Shown here piece by piece: positions 9,676 to 19,453 of a DNA stretch of 64,000 bases (positions are counted from its first letter, which is position 1; each line of letters opens with the position of its first letter). Location of the stretch: contig CM043967.1 in assembly GCA_014529385.2 (NCBI GenBank), positions 130,323,182-130,387,181 of the forward strand, in the 5' to 3' direction. A program made the translations under genes and the position numbers. The notes under the pieces were generated by a model. The model did not search any database. It was not told the DNA's origin and saw nothing but the letters and a program-made list of their open reading frames with translations. The DNA is from Adiantum capillus-veneris. Lineage: Eukaryota; Streptophyta; Polypodiopsida; Polypodiales; Pteridaceae.

Positions 9676-10665
9676 TGTTGATTCCTTGTAAAGCCACAGT
9701 CACTGCACAAGATGTAGCACGGTGGTTCATTAAGCATTGGTATCCCCTCTGTGGTTTGCCAAAATCAATTGTTTCAGATAAGGATGTTAAGTTCACGTCC
9801 AATTTTTGGCGCGCACTCTTTGAAATTTTGACACTTAGTTGAATTTTTCATCGGCTTTTCATCCACAGTCAGATGGTCAGACAGAGATTTACAATCAGTT
9901 GGCTTTTGATGTTTTAAAGTCATATGTGCATGATCAACAGTCTCAATGGGAGCTCTATGTCCCATTGGTTCAAGCTATTTTGAATGACTCTTTTTCCTCT
10001 GTCATTGGTCGAACTCCGTATGAGGCAGCTTTTGGCTGTCCGCTCCAGTCACTTTTGACTCGCTCGGTCAGTCAAATGCCTGATGCCAATGCTGAAAGTC
10101 AGTCATTGGATGAGATTTCTGAGAGTGTGAAGCTTCGGCTAAACAAGGCTTAGGAATCTTATTCACGGCAGGCTAATAAGCATCGTCAGGATGTTTCGAT
10201 CAAGGAAGGAGATTGGGTGTATTTAAGAATCATGAAGCAATGTCTTAAGCAAGTTGGAAAGAAGTGTCCAAAGTTGTCTTTTTGAATGTATGGTCCATTT
10301 CCAATCATTAAAAAGATAAATGAGGTTTCAATGAAATTGCAGTTGCCTAACTCATGGTCAATGCACAACGTTTTCCATGTTTCTTGGTTGAAAGTGTTTT
10401 CAGGGAACACCTCCGAAGAACATTTCGGAAGAAGAAGAACCAGAGATCATCGATGAAGTTGAAGTTATGGAGCTGGAGCAAGTGTTGTTGCATCGGTTTC
10501 GACATGGTTCGAAGAAGCAAGTGAGACAATAAGTTTTGAAGTTCAAGGATCGAGGAACCCACGAAGCGGCGTGGGTCGACGAAGAGTTTTTCAAGGATTA
10601 TCCAGAGTTGTTGGCAGACTACAAGGAAGCCATGCAGCTCGGTATCCGTACCTCACTTTAAAAAG
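9675..10665 (+). pseudogene. Gyp-1 integrase and tail (copy d), frameshifted
   Basis: The remnant starts at MLIPCKATVTAQDVARWFIK. The second catalytic Asp is kept (SIVSDKDVKFTSNFW). Loss of one A near 9825 shifts the frame, and the core continues with HPQSDGQTEIYNQ, keeping the catalytic Glu that copy b lost. In-frame stops are TAG 10151-10153 (also in copy b) and a TGA near 10283. A further one-base insertion near 10399 breaks the chromodomain-like tail. The first catalytic Asp and everything upstream are absent. Confidence 0.8.
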
Positions 10666-10672
10666 GAGGGGA

Positions 10673-11846
10673 TGTCCACGGACACATAGGGTTGGATGTG
10701 TCCATGACAAGCTACAACATGACAAGGGTTCAGTTAGTCCAGTCCGTCTAGCTTAGGAAGTGTTCTGGCACTTTTGTGAGTCTGTTCGCAGACCGTGCAT
10801 GCCCAGGCACTTAGAGTAGATGCATATCCTCTGGTTGCACACAGCATGATCATCAGCATTACCATCAAAATCCAACAGAATCCATCAGGAGCATTTTCCA
10901 GTGCATTAAACCTATTTTTCCTATTTTTGACATTTTTCACTTATTATTTTAAGTGACTTTTGTTGGGAACTGAGTAGGGCAATTTGGGTAAGATAATATA
11001 TAAGCAACCCTAGGCTAGCACTATTTGGCAGAAGAGCAAGGAGAACACAGGCCAAGGGCAGCAGGTTCCCCCTCTCTCTCTCAAGCAAGACTCCCCCCCC
11101 TGGTGGCGATTTCCCCCAGCAAGACCAGCGTTCTACACGGCTTTCCCCCTGGCGTTTTTGCACCGTTTTTCAGCCACCACCTGCAGCGTTTTTCAGCCAC
11201 AATCTGCAGCGTTTTTCAGCCACAACCTGCAGCGTTTTTCAGCCTCAACCTGTAGCGTTTTTAGTCATCTTATCAAGTGTTCTCGGCACCAGCAGATAGC
11301 GCTTATAGCCAACAAATTCAGCAAGAACATAGGCTCCTAAAACCAGCGTTTTTGGACAACAGATTTCAGCCTTTTAGCGTTTTTGTACAGCAGCAACACA
11401 TCAAGTTTTCAGTAGCCATAAGGGACCAGCAGATCAGCGTTTTTGTAGGATAGCATTCAACCAAAACAGCTGCTACTTCATCACCCTTTTCAGCCGAAGA
11501 AGGAGTCAAGTTGTCGCCGTCGACATCGTCCTAGTTGCTATTGCATCATAGTCTTCAAGTGCATCAGAGTTGTACGAGTTTGTGCAATCAATAGTAGACC
11601 ACTCTCGCCATCGAGAGTGGGGCCTTCAGAGGAGGGTTTTACAACTCTTTGGTGTCGTATTCTCTCCTCTCTCTATCTCTCAGTCTCATACACCTTCACG
11701 CACAGTGTCCATTCACTTTGTTTGTCCATTGCACTCTCTCATTAAAGAACGGAAGGCTCTCCCTTCCCTAAGTAAAAGAAACCTTGAGCACAGTTCGGAG
11801 CACTCATCTTGAGCAAAGTTCATCATTCATTCCGTTGCACCTTACA
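10673..11846 (+). repeat. Gyp-1 3' LTR (copy d) with a micro-inversion
   Basis: The LTR has 1174 bp, ending TTGCACCTTACA. The terminal block differs from all others: bases 10677-10702 are the reverse complement of the usual GACACATCCAACCC... block, flanked by TGTC and GACA. It carries TATATAAG at 10997-11004, an AGCGTTTTTCAGCC array at about 11148-11265 and a hairpin at 11599-11620 (loop CCAT). Confidence 0.85.
11599..11620 (+). promoter_or_regulatory. LTR hairpin, Gyp-1 copy d
   Basis: The stem CCACTCTCG/CGAGAGTGG with loop CCAT sits in the same LTR position as in copies a, b and c. Confidence 0.6.
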
Positions 11847-11857
11847 AGTACGGTTTG

Positions 11858-12668
11858 GGTGTGATGGCTAATTTTACTACGCCGGAATATCAAGAGTTCC
11901 GATCTGAACGAAAGGAGAAGCTAACTCCTTGATCAAAAGAGCAGAAAGGAGAAGCTAACTCCTTAATAAAAAGAGCAAACTGATTGTCCCTTGGAATTTT
12001 TTTTTGAGCTAAATTGAGTTTTTTTCATCTCCCATGGGTAGAATGCTAGAGAGTGAGACCTTAGTACATATTTGAAGGCCCTTGGCCATCGAAAATTAGT
12101 TTATATGAAAAGCAGTAGATTCTAAAAGCATTTGGTCCAAAAGCAAGCATCCGCACTTGGCACCCAGAGGGCTGTCTGCATATTGATGCCACATCAACAG
12201 TCATTGGCGCGATTCGTGGATTTCCGTACAGTTGCCAAGTCATAAGCCTTCTACGCAATTTAAAGAGTGTGTGTGTGTCCTGCTTTATTTTAAGTTGGGC
12301 CCCTCGACCAGGGTTCCGTAAGTGGTTAGGTTTTTAATCCTAACTCATTTTTATAATGGGCCACTCGGCAAGAACCTGTAAGTTGGTAGTTCCTTTTTCT
12401 TTAGCTTTTGCTAAGGTTTAGGCCCCTCAGTCAGGATCTGCAGGTTGGCTAGGGTTAGGCTCATGGAGTCCTAACCCTCTGGGTCTTCAGTGGCTTGTCA
12501 TGTCAAGAGTTTGTGACGTCCTCCCCTTCTTGAAAGAAGAGTAATCGTCCGCCATTATATCTGCAAAACAACTCAACTTAGATAAAAAATATTCGAGGGT
12601 CATTCAGTTTTCTCATTCTATATCGAAGCTCTTGATATTTTGGCATAAGAAAATTAGCCATCACACCT
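11858..12668. repeat. imperfect inverted repeat, about 50-bp arms
   Basis: Bases 11858-11906 (GTGTGATGGCTAATTTT... AATATCAAGAG...) closely match the reverse complement of 12618-12668. The arms are about 710 bp apart. The interior holds a 34-bp tandem duplication (11910-11943 and 11944-11977) and the minus LTR scrap below. In both arms the sequence can be read as VMANF...P.YQE, so they may be oppositely oriented scraps of one gypsy 3' end rather than transposon termini. Confidence 0.55.
12250..12518 (-). repeat. gypsy LTR scrap with three 63-bp units
   Basis: The complement of 12505-12530 reads AAGAAGGGGAGGACGTCACA, which looks like a polypurine tract followed by an LTR start (CGTCACA for TGTCACA). 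The region 12297-12486 consists of three degenerate units of about 63 bp, each starting GGGCCNCTCGNC and containing AAGTNGGTTAG. No coding remnant is attached on the right. Confidence 0.4.
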
Positions 12669-14263
12669 AGAGGGCACTGATCTTTAGAGGGGTGTCTTTA
12701 TGCACTAAAGCTACATACCTAGGCAATTTCACCCAATTAGAAATATTGAGTGGTTGACACATCACAATGCAACACAGATGATTACAGATGATTACAGATG
12801 CATATTACAGGACATAGAAACATACAGTCGCTGATGAACACTCTTCCCGCAAATGACCAAGAAGGTACGTACCGTAAGATATTCAACGACTACCTCCTCA
12901 CTCCTCCGGCAAATAACCTAAAAAGGTCCGGGCCATGACATATAGAGGCCGTTTACAACCAAACGCTCCTCTGACCGCAGCCCTCGTCGCTTGGAGGTTT
13001 CAAGAGTACAAACACACGTTTCTCAGACCGCAACCAATTTTCTTTTCAATACTCCTCTCGGGAAAGCCCGAGCCATGTGCAAAGCACAACTTTCTAATCA
13101 CCATTTTTTCCTGAATACTCCCTCCCACGAAAGCCCGAGCCATGAGTATAACTCATCTTTTCGATTATAGTTTTCTTTTGAATACTCCTCTTAGGAAAGC
13201 CCGAGCCTTGAGTATTTCTAGAAGTATTGAAACCAGCATCAAAACTAGAATCAAGCAATCTCAAAATAAGTTCAAAATTGTTTAAGATCCATTTCAAAAA
13301 AATCCTGGACAATATTCTCAAATTCCTAAGCAAATGGTTCTTCTCATTGCAAAAGAGTGGATCTGCAGGTCCATGCTCCCAAATGCTATGGAGCTCCCAA
13401 ATGCTTCCAGTGTTACTTGTTGTCTACAAAAAGCACCCAAAACATAATGTTGACCATGTTGCAAAAACCCTAATTTGTTGCTGAGAATCCTAATTTTAAA
13501 AAAAATTGTTGGGATCAAGATCTGCTCGCGTCAATGCACAGGGCTCGTCGAGAGGATCAACTGACTTCTGTTGCATATCCAAATTCTCAATCGTTGAAGA
13601 GATTTCTAGAGGCCTCTGCAACAAAGAAAAGGGCAAAAAGCATGCTTTTACGGCTTTTTCGGGCAAATTTTCCTTCATCTTCTCCAGGCGGCACCCTTTC
13701 ACAATATAATTGCTGAATTGCTGGACTGAATTGAACCTTTGCGCACATCCCTTCGCTTGGCTCGCACCCCTTCATGCATAGTTTTTTCATACGTCAACCA
13801 TGCGTCTCACTCGGGCGGGTATGGAAGCCCGATATAAGCCCGATTCAAACCCCCCGAAGATTCCATACGTGGAATACCATATGGCACTAAAAAATTAGTG
13901 TGTGTGTATATATATATATATATATCATAACAAATAGCAATTAAATTTAAAACACTAGACTCTAGAGAGCAGCCTAAAGCCACATAATGCATTAAAACAT
14001 CATCAGAAAATGTAGAATCTAGCTAAATCAAGGAGTCAGGAGTCGAGAAATAGATCAAGATCTCTGATCAATAGATACATCATACTAGATGCTAGAGCAA
14101 AGCAGGAGATGGCAAAATATGGAGTCTCCAAAACCAACAAGACTGTATATTGAGTACTCCAAATGACAAAACATAAATAGAGCCTAAAGGGTGGAGTCCA
14201 GCCGCTCGATGCTAAATAGTGAATCCAAAACATAAGTAGAGCTAAGAGGAGTCAGGACCGAGG
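12519..14263. other. noncoding stretch with degenerate tandem repeats
   Basis: I see no convincing gene. At 13040-13215 there are three units of about 66 bp built around AATACTCCTCTCGGGAAAGC; the first unit has a perfect CTCGGG/CCCGAG hairpin with loop AAAG (13060-13075). A short TG/TA microsatellite lies at 13898-13925. TGTTGGGATCAAG at 13508 resembles a copia LTR start, but no partner repeat was found. Confidence 0.5.
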
Positions 14264-15640
14264 CTAGAGCAAAATGCAATGAGCTCTAACTCTCATCGCA
14301 GGCCACTCCTCATCATCATCCTCATCATCACCCTCATCATCGTCATCCTCATCCTTATCCCAAGCCTCATCCTCAGCAATGGAGCATGAAGTCCCAATAT
14401 CATTGGGCATGCTAATCGGAAGAGACTCCATAACATCATCAGTGCTTTGTGCAATAGCCTCCTGAATCTCCTGCAACTCAAGCAAGCGCTCCTCATCCTT
14501 CTCTTTGTTAAGCATCTCTAATGTCACCTCCATTCTCTCATAGCCGCGCTCTTTGATCTTGCATAATAAGAGTCTCAAGTTGGTGTGTATGTAGACAAGC
14601 TTCTCGGTATGAGCAGGAAGTAGCCTCTTTCTTCTCTTGGTGTGAATGAGAGAGAAGGTGCTCCAATTTCTCTCACATGGAGAGGCACATGTCCCTTGAG
14701 AAAGCACCTTAAGTGCAACGTGGGCGTGCACACTGCAAGCCCCAAAAGTCTCCCACCATTTTACACCCTCTTGCATTCTCTTTGGATACTTTGCAATAGG
14801 ATGAGCAAATGAGCGAGGAAAGTGTCCAACTCATCAATGAGGGTACCTTGCATGGTCAAATCACCCTTGGTATACCTGTCCAAAAATGTCATCCACCCGT
14901 CATGAACCTCACTATCATCGAATTGCCCTCTTCCTCGCCATACAAGATGCAACAAGTATCCCACAACATGCAATGGTGTGTGCATCATATTCCATCTATC
15001 AATGCATAGGTCCTTGATCTCTTGCATCCTTGCCGCATCAATACCTTGCATGTTTTGAATTTGCTCAACCATGCGATCCGTAAGCTCATACACAAGCCCC
15101 ATGGTGGCTCCTCTCCTATCAGCCAAACAAAGTATCTTCAAGATGGGAGCACAAATCTAGCCAAAAGGATGCATTAAACACAATGTCCGAGACCACTGTG
15201 GCCTTTGCAGTCCTGGATGCCTTCATTTTCACAAATTTTGCATCAGTCATAAGCCTACGCACACCTTGCATACATCTCTCATCCACAAGACTAGCCAACA
15301 TGATGAAGTAGTAGGCAAATCGAGTGGCCGATGGCTTCAACAATTCCTTCTTGCTAAGCATTCGAAACAATGCCAATACAGTGGACTTCCTTGTGACAAA
15401 TGTGACAACCTTTGTTGCATCTTCAAAAAATTTTGCAATCCAAGGGAGCTTCCCAATATCCTCAAACAAGAGGTCCAAGCAATGGCATGCACACATCGTG
15501 AAACAAATGTGTTTCCATTTCTCTTCCACCATTTACCCGGCCCCAACACAATTAGTTGCATTGTCCATGCATACCTGCACAACATTGGAGGGTCCCACCC
15601 CAATAATCACATCCTTAAGCTGCTTGAAAATAAATTCTGA
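14264..15640 (-). pseudogene. hAT-superfamily transposase pseudogene
   Basis: Read leftwards, the remnant begins with VGPSNVVQVCMDNATNCVGAG, then an in-frame TAA (15533-15535), then CACHCLDLLFEDIGKLPWI, the CxxHxLxLxxxDI block typical of plant hAT transposases (DUF659 region). A frameshift near 15130 leads to KILCLADRRGATMGLVYE, and another near 14800 to the C-terminal dimerisation region (CERNWSTFSLIHTKRRKRL, KLVYIHTNLRLL). The C-terminus ends in an unusually acidic tail (DKDEDDDDEGDDEDDDEEW). The N-terminal BED finger and terminal inverted repeats were not found. It is related to Ac/Tam3-type cut-and-paste transposases but cannot be active. Confidence 0.85.
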
Positions 15641-16548
15641 TTTCTGGTCTTTGTTCTAGTAAATCTACTTTGTTGTTCAATCTTGCCATCTTATTTCTTT
15701 ACTAGTTGAAAAAGGATACTCATTTAAAAGAATCATGAAAAACGTTCGTCATTTTTGCATCGTAGTAAGTTTATTTTTAATGTTTGTTCCTTTGGAATGC
15801 AAGATAATCAGTAGTAAATTCAATAGAAGTGGGGAGCTAAAAAGCCTACTTATTGTTTGACTTAATAACACCTTATGTTGTTGTTTTGATCTCTAGCGCT
15901 TCTAGTATTCTTACTCTAGCTTGACAAATGTTAGCCTTTATCATGGCTGAGTATGCCCATCACCTCCGGAGGGTGATAGAAACTCAGCTCGTTGGTTTTG
16001 TAGAGTACGTTCAAAGCATGAATGACCTCTATACAAACCTGCACCTACTCTTGGGCACTGACGACGTGAGTAGGGATGCCATAGCTGTTGTCCAAGCTAT
16101 GCATGATAAAGGTGATAATCTTATTCTTCCTGTTTGGACAAGCAGCGAAGTTGAGGTCACATATTGTCAAGTTTGGATCTTTGCTCTTCGTAGGTTTGTA
16201 TTTAGCTTATGTGAGGACTTAAGAATGTGTTCCTTTAGAAGTTGTTGTGTGAAGTTGATTTCTAGGATTAAGTTTTTAAGATGTCTTATCCTTTTTTGCT
16301 TAAAGTTGAGTACTTGTTTTAAGCCAAGTAAGTTGCATCAACTTATTTTACGCATGCCTTTTCTAAAAACATTTTTAAGTTTATTTAGTTTTGTTTCGTA
16401 GCAAACAAAGTAATTGAGTTTGTTTGTTTTTGTTTTTGTTTTTTCTTTTCTTTTCTTGTGTCCCTTGCTTTTATAGTTTTATGAGTGCTTTATTTACTCT
16501 TATAATTCGTGAGTTCAGACTATTCTGAACTTATGAAGGTATATATAG
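15641..16548. other. unassigned stretch with one plus-strand ORF (15928-16401)
   Basis: The only notable frame runs 15928-16401. Its first 90 residues (AEYAHHLRRVIETQLVGF, MNDLYTNLHLLLGTDDVS) look protein-like, but after about 16180 the composition turns Phe/Leu/Cys-rich and AT-driven. It may be an exon fragment ending near 16170, of unknown family. The rest, including a T-rich run at 16400-16470, shows nothing I can name. Confidence 0.3.
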
Positions 16549-17304
16549 ATTCATTTTGAGAGTTCTTTTCCGAAGGATTAGAGGAAGATGGGCTAGTTGA
16601 GCTACCATTCTTACCGTTCTTGTGGTTTCTGAGAAGTCTGGGAGGACAATGGTCTAAATGCAATGGACTTGCCGACGAGGTCGACGACTATGATGACGAT
16701 GACGAGGACGGGCTGAAATCTGAAAATGAAAAGACTGATCTGTTGAATTTTGAAACGTTGTCTGATTTGGAAAACGCTGGCTGAATTCGGCGATGCGGCG
16801 AGGATCTGCTACAAAGGTTGAGATCTACGAGGCTAAGGGCTATCTGTAGGTGCAGAAGGCTGAAAACTGAAAACGCTGGTCTAATTTGCAAGTTAGGAAA
16901 CGCTAGGGCTGATCTTCTGAGTTGCAAAAACGCCAGGCTGATCTGCAAGCTCAAAAACGCTGGGTACTGAAGGCTGAAAACGTTGATGGTTTCCTGTCGG
17001 TCTTACTGAGAAGATGCATTGCAAGTTGCCTGAGCTCCTTCTGCTGCTTCTATTGAGTGACCACTGGATTTCTTTTATATTTCCAAGGGTTCTATGCTCT
17101 GTAAAATGCTCATGATGGGTATTGAATATCATGCTAATGATCATGCTGTGTGCAATTAGAGGATATGTAACTAATCTAAGTGCTTGGACATGCACGGCCT
17201 GCGCACAGGTTCACAAAGGTGCCAGAACACTTCGTAGGCTAACCTGAACCGTAGACCTGAGATAGCTTGGCCACATGCACATAGGGTTAGATGTGCACGT
17301 GACA
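16549..17304 (-). mobile_element. Gyp-2 copy a: gag scrap fused to LTR
   Basis: Bases 16549-16636 match the minus gag region of Gyp-2 copy c around 54290-54380 (coding KNGKSSSQSSSS-type sequence). They are fused at about 16640-16650 to an LTR interior (TGGTCTAAATGCAATGGACTT...) that runs to the outer end TGCACGTGACA at 17304. The leader, primer site and PBS-proximal LTR part are deleted. Confidence 0.7.
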
Positions 17305-18642
17305 GCCGCTAAGCTCAAGGTCCTCTCTCAATGAGTGGAAAAAAGAAACGAGGGGAGGTTGGACAAGCCCTTCTTTCTTGGGTTACTTGCCACTCTTCAA
17401 AAACACAGATTAGGGATTGACACGTCCAAGTGGTCTTGGGTTACATGCGGCCACCTCTAGCAAAAAAAAAACATAATCTTGTGGTTTTTGTGCTTCTTTC
17501 CTTGAGTGATGATACCGAACACTGCCAAAGAGCTCTGATACCAATGTAATGTGCAACGGAAGTGAATGGTGGTGTATGGCTCAAGATGAGTGATCAGTGA
17601 GTGCACAAGGTTCCTTTTATTGACGGGAAGGGAGAATCTTCCTTGACTTAATGAGAGAATGTGCAATGACCAAAACAGAGAGAGAGAAAAGAGACGACAC
17701 TAGATGGGTCCCAAATCCCCTCCAAGGGCCCCCCTCTCTATTGCTAGAGAGGTATTTGCTTTAGATTGCAAAGTCTGGTACAATGCTTCTAAATGCTGTG
17801 ATACTTGACGACGACGATGTCGACAACGACAATGATGTCAACGATGACGATGATGTCGACGACGACGACGACGTTGTCAATGGCTGAAATCTGAAAATAT
17901 TAAGATTTACTGCTGTGGATTTGCTACTGCTGCAAGGCAAGGGCTGATCAGCTACCGCCAAGGCTTGCAAGGCTGAGGACTGCAAAAACGCTGACTGCTC
18001 AAGGCTGAGAAAAGAAAACGCTGGCTGATCTGGATTGAATCTGCAAAACGCCGGCTGGTTTGTGCTGAATCTGAAAACACTAGGCTGATCTGGGTGCTGT
18101 GGTCGTGATGGCGAGGATTTGCAACAAGTGCTTCGGGTTCTCGCGAGGCTAAGGGCTGATCTTGAAAACACTGGTCCTCAATGGGATGAAAACGCAGGTT
18201 TTTTGTCTCTTGAGAAAACGCTAGGATGCTTGAGGTGTTGCTGACGGCTGTACCTCCTTGCGTCCTTGCCTCTTCTGCTTCTACTGAGCGCCCTTGGTTC
18301 CCCTTTATAGCTCCCAAGAGATGGGTCGAGCAGTCTTAGAGAGAGCCCCACGATTCTGGAATTAATAAAGTCACTTATTAATCAAATGACTTATTAGGGG
18401 TGTTTCATATGCACGGTCGAAAACTGGGTCATGCGGTGGAACATGCTCATGCTGGGTACTCGGTACTGATTCTAATGATCCTGGGTTGTGCAATCAGAGG
18501 GCATGCAGCTACTCTAAGTGCCTGGACATGCACGGTCCGCGTACAGGCTCACAAGGGTGCCAAAACACTTCCTAGACTACCTAAACCCTCGAAGTAGGAA
18601 CAACTTGTCCACATGCACATAGGGTTAGATGTGCGCGTGACA
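17305..18642 (-). mobile_element. Gyp-2 copy b: leader and 5' LTR
   Basis: Bases 17305-17531 match the Gyp-1/Gyp-2 leader (GCCGCTAAG..., CTCTCAATGAGTG). An iMet primer site follows at 17532-17543, then an LTR of 1098 bp (17545-18642) ending in TGCGCGTGACA. Gag and pol are absent because the leader is cut exactly where Gyp-2 copy a ends (17304). The LTR has a hairpin at 17733-17752 with a different stem from Gyp-1 (CCTCTCT/AGAGAGG), and a run of GACGACGATGTCGACGA-like repeats at about 17810-17875. Confidence 0.8.
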
Positions 18643-19090
18643 CCTACCAGTGTGGGTAACCGTAGAAGAGGCAAAGTGGAAACTTCGAGTCTATTGTCCA
18701 CCCAAAAACTCGCCACAATACCACCATAAAAATAGCCCCTAGCCTCTCCCTTGCATGTAGTTTCAAGGCACCTTGCTGAAGACTTTCCTAGCGTTTTCAA
18801 GAGCAAATCACCCTTGCATCCTTCTTGCGTTTTTGACATTTGTTGCTGATCGTCCCCTCGTGGAGGCGTTTTCAGGCAGCCCATCGCCCTCTATTTTGTG
18901 CCGTTGGGTTGTGCCCATCATCAGCTGCATTTTTAGCCCTGCACGAATAAGGTCTGCTGCGTTTTTGTGTCTCAGATCTGCATTTTTGCAGCTAGCATTC
19001 AACCATTTGAATCCCCTCACATCGAGTGTGCAAAGCCCGAGATCTACCCCGTGGTGGCCATCCATAACCCACACTGAGCAGGATCTCATT
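18643..19090 (+). repeat. possible diverged plus-strand LTR piece
   Basis: There is no gene here. The stretch has plus-oriented motifs like those in the Gyp LTRs (TAGCGTTTTCAAG, GGCGTTTTCAGG, GCATTTTTAGCCC, GCTGCGTTTTTG) but no recognisable ends. If correct, it is another case of a minus LTR outer end (18642) meeting a plus LTR interior. Confidence 0.35.
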
Positions 19091-19453
19091 GGTGCATCAA
19101 ATTAGCGCTGGAGGTGCTTCATTTCAAAGAGTTATTGCGGCTACACCATCCTCACATGAGTGTGTGCACGCATACTTGACCAGAGTACAAAACTCACGAC
19201 TATACAAAAAATGGAGACCAAATAAGGGGACCTGTATGTAATAATATGTCCAACCTAAAGTAGGGGCCACAAAACTAAAAACTTCAGAATGACCCAAAGG
19301 CCAAAATGGCATATATGCTGGTGGATCTCTCACTCTTTTAGCAATCTGGCAACCATACATGGAAAAGGAACATGAGCATGGAATGATAGGTGTTTCAGCC
19401 AAAAAGTACAATAAAGATTATGGCAAATAATGATTTTCACTGTTTCTTTCCAG
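19091..19453. other. probable intron or upstream sequence of the kelch gene
   Basis: No coding similarity is seen. The stretch ends in a strong 3' splice-site context, a pyrimidine-rich TGTTTCTTTCCAG ending at 19453, immediately before the kelch coding frame. Confidence 0.4.

Larger units (their letters stand above)
9676..11846 (+). mobile_element. Gyp-1 copy d: integrase to 3' LTR fragment
   Basis: Plus-strand sequence starts abruptly inside the integrase core (…MLIPCKATVTAQDVAR), continues through the C-terminus and polypurine tract (AAAAAGGAGGGGA, ending 10672) and finishes with a full 3' LTR (10673-11846). The left edge is the exact outer end of a minus-oriented LTR (9675). No target duplication can be recognised. 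Confidence 0.85.

Noticed and set aside
13508-13520. TGTTGGGATCAAG as a copia LTR start
   Set aside because: No polypurine tract precedes it and no matching repeat or primer site was found nearby.
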